In this document: positions 32,930 through 44,276 of the stretch, piece by piece | How the letters are laid out: the number at the start of each line of letters is the position of its first letter | How positions within the stretch are numbered: the stretch's first letter is position 1 | From: Thelephora terrestris | Taxonomy: Eukaryota; Basidiomycota; Agaricomycetes; Thelephorales; Thelephoraceae | Direction: 5' to 3' | Length of the DNA stretch: 64,000 bases | NCBI GenBank assembly: GCA_015956445.1 | Contig: WIUZ02000006.1 | Coordinates: forward strand, 1,736,001-1,800,000 | The notes under the pieces: generated by a model | Databases searched by the model: none | Told to the model about the DNA's origin: nothing | The model's input: the letters and a program-made list of their open reading frames with translations, nothing else | Program-made: the position numbers and the translations under genes

Positions 32930-34993
32930 TAAAAATTTTATTTCACCTGTACCAACGGGCACCCACAACAAACAAAAATAAAAAAAAGAAGGAAAAGAAA
33001 AAAAATCAGCAAAGGCCGGAAGGGTGGGCGGGCGGGAGAAACCGAAAAAAAAAGCTAAGGAAGAAAGGGTAAAGACTCGATGAAGCGGGACGAAGATCGA
33101 GGCGGAGAGGTCGTGGGAAAAAGAAATAAAAGAGGAAGGGGAAACCGGGAGAGCGGAAGAAAATGATCGGGGCACGGAAAAACAGAGAGGGGGAACAAAG
33201 GAGAGGAAAGAACGGGTGGAGGGAATAAAAAATTTAAAATAAGGCAACGAGGTCGCGGGGAACTATTTAAGGGTGAAAACAAGGTAAAAAAAATTAAATA
33301 GAGGGAGGGCGAAAATCCGAATCCGCGGGGAACTTTTTCAAGTTGCGCCGCGCGATTAGTATGCGGCGTACGACGGGAAAGAGGAGTGGGAAACGAGAGA
33401 AGGGTAGGATAGAGACCGAATAATAATAATAAAAATCGGCCCAACTAAGAAAAATACTTTAACCTTTCAGTAAGGCGTGAGAGAGGGCTTGATAAGCCGA
33501 GGACTTATCACACGAGAGTTAGGTTGAAAAGGAGGTAAGGGTTACTCTTGTTGCACTTGAGATAAACTAACAGTAAAGTAGTTTACCTATGGAAGTAGTA
33601 ATATGTGCGCGGCAATGAGGAGCAAATGAGAAAGGAAAAAAAACTAACAAAATCAAAGCGTATATCCAATACGCCGCGATCAATAGAAACAAATAACCGA
33701 CGCGGGGAGAGGGGTGAGTTGTCCGTAAAAAAAAATAAGGTGGGAAGAAGGTGAAGGGTAGTATTGAATGGAAAGGGGCGTAGAAAAGAAGGGGGGGGGC
33801 AAAAGGGAACGACTAACGTTCAGGCGAAAGGTAAGGTTGTTGAAAGGAAGGGTGTTAGAGAACGGTAACAAAAGCCTGAAGGGGAGCGAGGTACGGAAAG
33901 ATCGAGACGTAGAGATCGGGTGGTGGTGACGGCGGGCGCGCTCGTTTGGAGGAGACGAGGGCAGCGGCGTGCGCAGGAGAGGCGGTAGGAACGGCGGGAG
34001 GTTGGTTTGAGGGGGAAGAGAGAAACGGCGGGGGTGGAGAGAGGTTGCGGTCGAGGTCTTCGGAAGGGGAGGTGGGATCTGAGTGTTGACGGAAGGGCGA
34101 CGGTTGAGCGGCGCGGTAGACGCGGGATCTGGAGAAGATTGGGCGTGAGATATGTGAGGCGGTAGACCAGGCTAGGCTAGGTCTGAGAGAGATTAGGACC
34201 AAGTAAAATATAGGAAATATCAAGGGAAAGTGAGAAGGAGAGAGGGAGTTTGGCGGAACGGGATAGAGGGGGCGGGACGAAAAGAAATCGAGACGGGGGA
34301 CTTAGCGGAAGGTCACGAACGCGCGGTACCCAGTCTAAGGGTTAGGGTACTAGACGCCGTTGGCGTTTCCGTGGTAGTCAGGCGAGAGGCGGGTAGGTGA
34401 GAGAGGGAGTTGAGAGAGAGAGAGGGAGAGTAGGCGAAAATGAGTGAGAGAGAGATTAGGCGGGGAAATTTACTGTTTGGGGAATGCGGGGTGTCGTAAA
34501 AGGTGAATTAGCCGATAGAGGTGGTTGTAGGGTAGTCGTCAATGTCGAAAAAAGAGAGTTGAGAGGCCGGGATAGAGTTGGGGTGGAGGTATAAGGTCGG
34601 GGTCGGGGTATGTTGGTAGGCGGCGGCAGAGCAAGGTTGCAAAGCGAGGAGGCGTCAGAGACGAGCGAGGAACCGCGGAGGTGTTGTACAGTTGACCAGC
34701 GATGGGAGAGTCCGACGTTCGTCAAGAACGAGGGACGTGAGAGAGAGAGGGACGTCCGAGGACGTGGGGGAGAGAGAGAGATGGGGGCGTCAATGAGACG
34801 GAAGAAAAAGTGCTTAAGTCGACAGCCGACTTACGAATGAGGAAAGGCGCCAGGAACCGGAGATCGGATCAAACGTTTCTCTGAATCCGATCCGCCTGAC
34901 TAAAGATTATGTTACGGGTCGGGTTGATAAGGCGCACGAGGTGGGTTGGACGTCAATAAACGAGTGAGGTGGATAGGGGTGGCGTTTCTTACG
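32930..34993. other. Gap between coiled-coil segment and pol in the Gypsy element
   Basis: About 2 kb with no convincing gene. The plus strand is purine-rich (many GGGAGAGAG and GGGCGGGCG runs), which yields chance low-complexity open frames on the minus strand. It may act as a leader or internal promoter region for the separate pol frame; no specific signal was identified. Confidence 0.5.
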
Positions 34994-35926
34994 TTAAAAC
35001 GCGGACACAGTCTTGACAGTAGGGTTAACATGAGGGTGAGGGGAATCCTGGGTGGTGCAATCTTGGTTTGATGGGCGGGCGTTAGCGGAATATATGGCGG
35101 AAATCACGACCTGGTAGAGGTATTGGAAGCGGGAGGCGAGAACGGCGATATCGAGGGAATGATCCTTGAGGGCGGTGAGAGTCGATGGGCCGTAGACATT
35201 CTTGAGGGAGTCCAACTCTTCCCATAGGGCGGCAGTCGTCTTGTTCTGGATCTTATAATTTTCCTCGACGACCTTAGCGAGTTTCTCAATGTCGGGCGCC
35301 AAACACAGCACCGAATCCATCTTGCCTTTGATTGACGTGATCTCGGCACGGGTGTCTTCGATCTTTCCTTCCAAAGTCTTAATTTCCCCGCTAATTCTTG
35401 CGATCACCTTCTTCGTGTCTAGGGTCCGTCCTTCGGCAGCTGTCACTGATCGTGTCAGATATCGGTGAGTTACCCTAGGGTCCTGTCGGCGATTCATCCT
35501 AATCTGGTCTGCGCGCTGCTCATTATCGGCCCTCCTGGCTTCGTTTATCTTCCACTGGAGCTCGGTAAGCAGGCATCCGTCGGCAAAAACTTGATCTTCA
35601 AGCGAGGTGATCTTCTCCTTGAGGCTTTCGGTCGTGGCGTACACGCGATCTTCAAGCATCGAGACTCGTGTCGCGATGTCCTCAAAGTCGTCAGGTTCGG
35701 GGGAGGACGGTGGGTCAGACGTGCCACGTTCCGAGGGTCCCGGGATCTTGTCCAGGTAAGCGCCTTCTTCTTCTTCTTCATTATCGCTTGGGTAAGGAGG
35801 GGCCTGGACGTCGGGGAACCAATCGCCAGCCGTGTAGGCTCGGTTGCCGAACTCGTCTCGTTCTTCTTCTTTAACTCTTTTCTTCTTCCTTCCTTCGTAG
35901 TCCACTTCCCTCTTCCTTCCTCTCAT
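34994..35926 (-). CDS. Coiled-coil segment of the Gypsy element
   Basis: An open minus-strand frame of about 310 codons: a basic start (RKREVDYEGRKKKRVKEEE), an acidic proline-rich part, then a long coiled coil (ATRVSMLEDRVYATTESLKE, ITSLEDQVFADGCLL, TLEGKIEDTRAEITSIKGKM). No known domain. It lies between the acidic spacer and pol, separated from the spacer by the insertion at 35952-38371, and so may be the C-terminal part of the same product. Long coiled coils can drive oligomerisation, but the role here is inference. Confidence 0.65.
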   Translation of the reverse strand: MRGRKREVDYEGRKKKRVKEEERDEFGNRAYTAGDWFPDVQAPPYPSDNEEEEEGAYLDKIPGPSERGTSDPPSSPEPDDFEDIATRVSMLEDRVYATTESLKEKITSLEDQVFADGCLLTELQWKINEARRADNEQRADQIRMNRRQDPRVTHRYLTRSVTAAEGRTLDTKKVIARISGEIKTLEGKIEDTRAEITSIKGKMDSVLCLAPDIEKLAKVVEENYKIQNKTTAALWEELDSLKNVYGPSTLTALKDHSLDIAVLASRFQYLYQVVISAIYSANARPSNQDCTTQDSPHPHVNPTVKTVSAF

Positions 35927-35951
35927 CTTTTCTCCTTCCTCAGCCTCCTTC

Positions 35952-38371
35952 TGTGATGATTTCGCCGTTTACCCCCTTTTATTTCCTTTATTTAACGCCT
36001 CATCACCACTAAGTCAGTTGGTGCCATGCCCTAAACACGGCGGTAAACTGTTTATTATGCAGTATGCCATATGTTTAACGACTCAAAAGTCCAATACGTG
36101 GAACGTGCTACTAGTCAAGATACCCCAGAAGACCCGAGGTATAATACGTGAACATGTACCGGCGGACCTTCATACGAAGATCCCCCCTACCTGGCCCTCC
36201 GTTGCCCCTGGACGACTAGTAGATATTCAGGCTACCGACAACAAGGGATGTATTAATAAGCGTCGCGCGCTGACCTCTCGCAGAAGTCAACCGGCTTATT
36301 AATCTGACCCTTGGATTGGACTTATGAAAATCATTATGTTTTACGACTCATGGATCACGCGCAATGAACGATAAAGAAGATTAATTGGAAGCCGATAGTA
36401 CAAAAGAGTTATTTAATCAATATCTCTTCGAATCCTTTGTACTACTTCCAACGCCGATCTCACCAACTCCTCATTCACCCAGTTCTGCTCCCGGATCTCG
36501 TTCGGGTCTACGTCCGACAGGTCGTCGTAATCTGGAAGCTCTGTGTCAGAGTTCGGTTCGCTATCAGGAACGAACTCAGCATACGGATCGTACTCCAGAG
36601 CAGGCCATTGACGGCGACTACCCCAAGGAGTAGATACGAATCCAGGACGAGGAGTGTCCCTACGAACAACTCCCAAGTTCTGGTAGAACTCGTCGCTCCC
36701 GATCTCGATAACCTCATCATCAACAGGAACCAACCTGTTCTCGTGACGAACCAACAAACGAGCAGGTGGCGACTCAGCCCGGTTAGGGATGATCGGCGAC
36801 CCGGCCCGATGCAGAACCTCCTCTCCCTCCTCTTCTTCGACTCGGACCACCGGCTCGTTACACTTCCTCTGGAGATCCCGGACTTCTCCGGTCAACTCAG
36901 AGACGCGACGAGTAAGGCGAGCCTAAAACAGATAGGGTTAGAAGACATTAAAAACCTTCAACCCCTACCCGTTACCTTATCGTCCTCCAATTCTCCGGTC
37001 TTGGTAACCAGAGCTCGGACCAAGTCTTTGAGAGTGGTCACCTCTCCCTAAAAGAAAGTTTGAGTTAGAAAGGTCAATTACTCCTGACCCAAACTTTCTT
37101 ACCTTCAGCAAATCAATATCGGCCCCCTGCCGAACAACGGTATCTTCCTGTCCATGGATAACCCCCTGCATATCCTCCTTCCAATTCTCCAAGGCTTCTA
37201 TCTCCTCACGACGACCATCAATACGCTCGTTGACATGAGCCACTTCGTCCATCAACATGGACCCAACGTTCCCCGTATGGAGAACGCTGGCCTCCAACAC
37301 GGAGTTGAAGGTCTCGTTGGCCTCGGTCACGAACTCAACACCCCTATTGAGGAGTTCGTTCGCATATGGGTTGGTCTCGATGCGCGCCAACTTGCGCCGA
37401 GACACCCGTCGAGCAGCTTGGAGGAAGTCCCTGAAACCTAAAAGGAGTTAGCTTGGTTTCCTAGATCGGAATTCGCAAGCAGGGCCCCCACCTAAATCAG
37501 AGAATCCCTCATTGGGATCGGCGGTGGCGGTCCTATCCATAACCGCTCCTAAAGTAGGATAAGGGCGGGACGGATCACGGCGGGCATGGGAGAAACGGTC
37601 GATGTTGTAGTTGTTCTCCTGAACAGGAGAGTAGGAGGAAGAGCGACGAGTAGGATTGCGAGTAGAAGCACGAGGCATGTTGTGAGTGTGTAACAAAGGT
37701 GGGTTTGTTGGAAGACCAGTCATCCAACCCCCTTTGGTTATATACCAAATGCCACGCCCCTTCCACGACTCAGGAGTTGAGTCATCATTTCTATTGTTTA
37801 CTGCGCATGACCCACATGACATCATATGCCCCTATCTTTAGTCATATGCTCCCCTTTTGCTATTGGCTGTTAGTCAGCCATACCCACATTCTTTCCGAAC
37901 ATTCTCAGGATACGTCATGCTTTGCAATTGCTCTGTAATGCTCTCAAATTGCTATTGGCCGCCACACTTTCGTTTATCAGCTGATAATTTGTAGCATTAG
38001 TCACCACGTAACGCACAGACCATGCAGTGCTGTGCACGGACCATGTTTGTCTGTGTTTGTATCCATAGTGTAGTTACATGTCACTGTCACGTCACAAATC
38101 TAAGTAGTATATATACTCAGAGTAGTTTAGCCTGTACTCCTTAGATTTGTTATCATCAGACTCTCCGTGACCTCTACTGCTGTGTGCTTAGAGCAAGAGT
38201 GCCTGAAGACCCTTGTCTCCTTCTTTCTCCTCTTCTCCAATCTAGTCTGTGAAGAGACTTCCGATATCCCTGGGTTTGCAACAGGGCTATAACTGTGTGT
38301 TTGCCCCCTAATTGTGATAGGTTTGGATAGTAAGAGTACTATCGAACTGTAGAGGTCGCGTCGGCCTGACA
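35952..38371 (+). mobile_element. Solo LTR with antisense gene, family Z copy 1 (2,420 bp)
   Basis: Starts TGTGATGATTTCGCC, ends GTCGGCCTGACA, and is flanked by the 5-bp duplication CCTTC (35947-35951 and 38372-38376). No second copy of its ends exists within it, so it is best read as a solo LTR. A TATATATA box near 38108, followed by about 260 bp to the end, sets the plus orientation, with a U3 of about 2.1 kb. U3 carries a block of coding exons on the opposite strand (36413-37678). It interrupts the Gypsy element and so is younger than it. Confidence 0.85.
36413..37678 (-). CDS. Antisense intron-containing gene in U3 of Z copy 1
   Basis: Minus-strand exon-like blocks start with MPRASTRNPTRRSSSYSP (ATG at 37678) and end at the stop near 36413. 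Between the blocks are short stretches with intron-like ends (CCTAAA...CTTAC / CTAAAAG... on the plus strand). The blocks encode a basic N terminus, a coiled-coil-like middle (VNERIDGRREEIEALENWKE) and an acidic C-terminal block (LVPVDDEVIEIGSDEF). No known family. The same blocks, all open, occur in Z copy 2. Most differences between the two copies in the C-terminal block are silent, which suggests selection on a protein. Confidence 0.55.
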
Positions 38372-41300
38372 CCTTCTCCTTCGACGCCAGGAGTTTCGAG
38401 GCTCGGTACTTGCGTTCCTCAAGCTCGTGGCTGATCTTGGCGCCCCAGTACTCGCGGTCGGGCTCTTTCCCGTACCATCGCTCCGTCCCGATGTCGTAGG
38501 CAATCTGGAGGAGTCCTAGGCTTGCGAGACACTGGAAGATCTCGGCGCGATCTCCACATTCTTGGAGGTAATCGAGGTAAGGTGCGAGGAAGCTGAGATT
38601 GCGGTCAATCTCAGCTTGTTCTCGAGGGTCGTCGGGGGTCGATGTTTTCTTCGACTTTGATTCCGTCGTCCTGGACTCGCCTAAGTCGCACGAAGGGATG
38701 TCCTTCGTGTTGACGAACCTATCGTGGCCGTCCGTCATGACTTCATCGTCGTCCAGCTCGTCGTCTTCGATATCATCCTGGTAGTAGCGGATTTTGGGCG
38801 AATCGGGTCCTGTGTTCAATGCGTCGAGCGTTTCGATAGGTGGTAGCAAGCAGCTTAGGACCTTCGGGGGTGGCGGAGGAGAGTCTGGCATGGTGTCCAG
38901 GCTTTCGTTGTTGACCCGCGTATACCCATGCCTCTTAGCATCGAGATCCTTTGCGATCTCCAAAGATCGTCGGGCATTGGCCATCGGGTGAGGCGTCCTT
39001 GGTCGTTGCAGCAAGGGGGCGTCGGATTCGTCGTCAGAAGCTAAGTTTTCCTCAGTTTCGACTTGTTCGTTGAAAATCTGATCTTGCTTACCCGCGGTAT
39101 TGGATTCTAGGTCCATTTCGTCTTCGCTCGGGCTGTCCATTCGCAGTTGCTGCACTTTCCTGATTCGCTCGATAATCTCGTTCCTTGTTAATGTCTTGTT
39201 GTGTTCGTCGACAGCCGTTGTTTGGCGTGGGTCGAAGGGCGGCGGTATCACGGAAGCTGATTGTCGTACAACGGACTGATCTTCGAAGGGGGTGTTCCGG
39301 GGTACTTGAAGGTACACCTGGGTGTCGGGCGTAGGGTTCCTCGACCCTTGGAAGATGCTGGAGCATGCTTCCAGGACTCGAGGCGCAGGAGGGGGTAGGG
39401 GTCTATCGGGTAAGTTGTCCAAGTTTGAGGTGAAGAGGCGGACATAAGCTTGTCCCCTGCGTACGAATGGGGGCTGGTCCTTTCCGCCACCGACGATTAT
39501 GGCGCCGTACGCGAAGTATGAGATCTCGTCGGGGCCCAGAGTAGGGTCGGGGAGCTGGGTTATGTGCGCCGCTGCTAGGATACCTGGGCTTCGTTCCTCT
39601 GGTGGCGGGATATCGACGTCGACTACCTCGCCCACGCTGGGGACGTTCTCGGGGACCGGTAAGTCGATAATACGGTATCGGGAAGGCGGACTGGGGGGTC
39701 TGTCCCTCATAGAAGGAGCCAATTCCGTCTGTACAGAGGTCCTCGTGAGCTCGGGGACGTCCAAACGTCCACAAGAACACTTACCATTATTTGCTGACTC
39801 CGTCTTTGCAGATCCTGAGGTGAGAGGTGTAGGGGTAGCCGGATTTTCCTCATCCGTGAGTTCAGTTTCTTTTATACGAAATACATTAACTAATTCTTTT
39901 TCTCCTTGACTTCGTAGGTCGTCTGGTCCCTCGTTACAAGTCCACGAGTTTCCCAGACCGACCGAACGGCTCGTTTCACCGTGACTTGGATCGCTATCCC
40001 TTCCTTGTCCATTGGCGTCTAACTTTCGATCGGAGGCCGGTGGGTCACTTCCCGATTTGGAAGTCGGTATACGTTTCAACTGGTTTTCCACAATGCCATA
40101 GCGGAATCCGTCGTCGATCCATTCCTCATCCGTCGTTTCTTTCTCTTGCGGCTTCTCCTTCTTTTGTTTCCAGGTTCTCATGTGACTGAATCCGTTCCTG
40201 ACCTCGACTGTTCCATCACTTTTCTTTTGAATCGAGTACGACCGCGTTTCTCCACTCTTTATCAGCGGGTCCCGTTCCAATTCATCGATCACGGCCTCCA
40301 GCTCGTACTGGGTTAGGCCGTTCCATTTGATCTCGTTACCTTCAGGTGTGTCGGTTTTCCTTGTCTCCGTCAGCAGCGTTATTGATTGGTTGAGGGATAG
40401 GCTCTTGCTGAACACAAAGTTATACGCCTTCTTGACCTTGTCTCTTTTAGGCACATATAATACTGACCCCGGCTCTGGCTCGTCTAACCGCATTGTGACG
40501 TCCCCATGATACATCACAGGTTCGCCGGTTGGGTCTTCTAAGGCCAGAGTCACATCTTTCGCGAAGATGTGTCGTTCGCGCCGGGCGTCGTCGATGCCGT
40601 AGATCGTCATTTCTTTGGACGCCAATAGTCCTCTTGGCAGGTAGTCCGGCTTCGGTATGTACTTCATACCAAATGGTTCTCGTTCATCGCTGAACTCACT
40701 ATCTACCAGACTACTCCGTCCGTCTCCGTCTTCCGCCGTTCCATATCCGGCTTCCGTGTCTTCTTCTCGACTCAATCCGTCTTCATTAAGATGATCACCT
40801 GGCTCCGGCGTTGATGTTCCTTTCCTTTCCTGTCCTAGGTCGGGTTCGTTATCCATTCTATGTTCGTCAATATATTGGCGCTGCGGATCGGTGTCGCTTT
40901 CGGGCGTTACGACACACTCCATATTTTCTACGGTTTGTACCCATGGTTTATTGCCTTTTGCGGCGAATACCTCCGGCCTTCGTGGGACGGTTTTACTGAT
41001 TCGTGGTTTAGGCTCATCTTCCATGTCGCCTGATTCCGCTGCCAGTCCGGATTCAGCTACTCCTTCTTCGAGGCCGTGTGTACCTTGTTCGTCGCACAGC
41101 CTTTCCGGGTTACGGCACCCTGTCTCGTTCACGGCGTTTGATTCGTCCGCCTTTGACGAGTTTTCGGCGGCGTCAAACGGTACGTCCTGAGATCTTCTTC
41201 CCTTGTCTTTTGACCTGACCCGTTTCGTGCTAGGTTCTTTAATCAATCCTTCTTCGTTCGTTGCCAACAAGCTAAGTTTTTCTAATTCGTGGCTAGACTC

Positions 41301-44276
41301 GTACGCGCGTGTCTCACCACTATCTAAATTACTAGCTGTACGGCATCCTTGAAGATCCTTCTTTGCAGGGTCCAAATACTTACCTATTTGGGTCGGGTCC
41401 AGTCCTTCAGAGACTCCTTCATCTCGGGCTAAACTATTCGTGGTAAGTTTTTCCCTCGAAATTGGGTCCGTTTCGTTAACTCCGGTGTCCGTGTCTTCTT
41501 TGGCGTCCATTTTGTCTGGCGTCAGGTCTTTGTAGCCTTCTCCGCCGGCTATTAACCTTCTTGGGTCTTCTCGGTTGTCTTGCCGTTCAAGACTGCACGC
41601 TCGGGCTTCTCGGGGGGTAAGTCTTTCCTTTTCGGGAACCTCGTGATCCCGTGACTCATCTGACGTCAGGGCGTCGTCTTCATCATCCGTTTCATAACTT
41701 CGGCGGTACCTGGTTGCCGATCCGGGCCTATCACTGTCTTCGTCGGCTACGTCATCGTTATTAGTCCCTTCGCCTAGTTCGTCGAGTAGTTCTTGTACGC
41801 TTAGTCCACACGAGTAGACTTCGGCCGCGTCACCCTTCCGTCGGGTACGCGTCATCTCGCGCGTCTGCCTTTCTTTATGTCGATACTTACCTATGTACCT
41901 CTGATACTCGGCGCCCTTTGCGCGTTCCGTTAAGTACCGCGTCCGTCTTGTTCGTCGTAGTTTAGTTAACTGTACCTTACTTGTTCCCTCGAGGTTGTCT
42001 TTTCCCTTTTGGGTAATTCGGGTACTTGTCGGCGGACTTCGGCCGGGTTCTTCCGTGGGGGTAGCTAGGGTTTGCGACGGCTCGATTTCTTCGTTCCATT
42101 CTTCGTTCCGTTGGTCACTTGAGTCCGAGTCATCCTGATCCATTGCTTCTGGGCTAGTTTCCTTCTTACATAGCCTCTTCCATCGTTTTTCGTCACGCTG
42201 CTTTTCCTGTGCCATTAATCCCTGAAACTCATTCCATTCTTGGTTAGATACACCGTCTAGTACCTTATCAATAAATGTTTCATAGAGTTCCGAATCAACG
42301 GTTTCTTCTTCTGTTGGGTTGCTTGTTTCCGGTGCATTTCTCGGGTTCTCCGGTGCTTGAACTTCTCTGTTCTCTTCTTCTCTCCTTTCATCTTCTTCAT
42401 CTTCAATCTCTATAATCATTCGACGCTGTGCCGGGGTAGGGGGTTCTATCTCTCCAATATTCAGAGGTGTGTAGGGGAAATCTTTTCTTCTGTCTTCCAG
42501 GGCTTGAGAACCAATGTAGGCATTATTGCTCTCAAAGTCGTACTCTTCTTCTTCTTCTGCTTCTGTCTCAGGTACCTCTCCTTCTTCGATGGTATGGGAT
42601 CCTTGAGCAGCATAGACTTGTGCTGTTTGCCTTTGCTTCCTTTTGGGCAGTTGCCCAGGGTTACTTGTCTTTCTTAGATTAGCAAGAGGGGTTATGTTGT
42701 GCCACCCTGTCTTAGTTAAGAATGCTATTCTTGACCCTTCTTTGTCTTCAAAGAGATGGGCTCGATTCCGTCGTCCCCAGGGTCTTCCTAGGAGCAACTG
42801 GAATCCAGCATGGGGCTTAACAAACAGGTTACCTCTGGTTGATACTGGTCCATCATCAGTTTGGATTATCATCTCAGCCATTGGTACCATTCCGGCGCAT
42901 TTGGTCAGGTTACCATCGACTGAAACTAACTGAATTTGGTATTTATCAGCTGTTAACCAAGGTATTCCGGCGCTCTCAGCCAATTCCTGGCTTATGATGT
43001 TAAGCTGAGATCCACTGTCAAATATTCCAGTCATTTGGCCCTCTCCTACTTTTACTGGAATTTTCAACAGATCTCCTCTGTCCTGGTTTATCTGAGGTTC
43101 TAGCATTCGATCATTGAGGTAGTTTTCTTCTTCGTCATCTTCTTCCTGGATTGACATGTCTTCATCAGATGGGTCCATATTATGGTCCTCGTAAACCTCT
43201 CCGACAAAGCCTGTTTTCTCCTGAGTTGGGCCTAAAACCTCACGATGTGGTCTCATTGCGGTCGCTAGGCCTCGTCGCAAAAAAGGCGAATTATTCACTA
43301 TCTCCTGTACAGTTAGGGTAACTGGAGTGCTCAGAATTTCATTAGTAATTTCTGAACAATTTCTTCCTGTAGGCCCGGGATTAGTGACTTTGACGATGTT
43401 GGGCTTAAGTTGATGCGCAGGCTCCTTCCTAAAACCCTTACCAGGTTTCATCAGGACTGCCTTATCAACATCCATTGGCACCGTTTGTTCATTAGGTTTC
43501 AACTTAACTACGCTCTTGTTGATGTCTACGGTACCCATTCCTTTGGGGTTCCCTGCCTTGTTGGCATTAAGGTTGACGCCTGGGTTGATGGGGATTTCCT
43601 TCCTACCCAAACTTTGTGCTTTGTCACTCCTGGGGAATTTCTTCATTCCTTGGGGTCCGCTAGGTAAGATTCCTCGAGCTGCTTCTTTACGATGAACATT
43701 AGTGATGCCTTGTGTCCTTTGTACTCCATAAGCTTGATAGTTAGCTACTTGCCCAGAGGCCCATCCTAATTCTTCTTGCTCATCTGAGCTAGCATCATCT
43801 TCTTCACGTTCCACTTCTAGATAATTGTCTGTTAAATCTACACTAGGCTCATATGCTATAATTTCCGTGAAATGCACTTCTGCTACTTCACGTTTAATTG
43901 CTTGAACCCAGGTTTCATCTTGCGAACGGATAATTCGTGATCCATCAGGTCGTCGGAGTCTACCACTGACTGGTTCTCTGACTACTTTACCTTTCTGTAC
44001 CAGCTTGTTTACTTCTTCACAATACCTGATGTGGTGTCCTTGTTCTCCACAACCAAAGCAAGTGAAGTTCTGACCAATTGCATTGGATCCTGTCCCCAAT
44101 GAATATGATTGCTGAGGGGGTTTTCCCGATTGTTGAGATGTTGGGTTGAAACGTTGTTGGGAAGGGGAGTTGAAGGGTTGTCGGGGTGGGTTATTGAATT
44201 GCTGATGGGGAGGAGGGTCTCTCTGAAACTGTCCATTTTGCCTAAAGGATTTTTTGGCACCTTGTCTTGCAGGCGC
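38372..44276 (-). CDS. Zinc knuckle, protease and long acidic spacer (Gypsy element)
   Basis: A very long open frame on the minus strand. Near its start is a CCHC zinc knuckle (CFGCGEQGHHIRYC, about 44019-44060). A retropepsin-type aspartic protease follows, with the IFDSGSQ active-site motif around 43,010-43,030 and LLLGRPWGR further on. The remaining 4 kb or so (38372 to about 42700) encodes a charged, Glu/Asp/Arg-rich, probably disordered spacer with no recognised domain. Such a long spacer is not part of the standard Ty3/Gypsy plan. The frame is bounded by solo LTR insertions on both sides. Confidence 0.8.

Noticed and set aside
33055-34840. Proline/serine-rich minus-strand frames in the Gypsy gap as genes
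   Set aside because: They arise from purine-biased low-complexity DNA and have no domain, start context or conservation to support them.
38372-44099. The very long minus-strand frame as a giant host protein gene
   Set aside because: It opens with a CCHC knuckle and a retropepsin motif and lies between the Gypsy LTRs, so it belongs to the retrotransposon.
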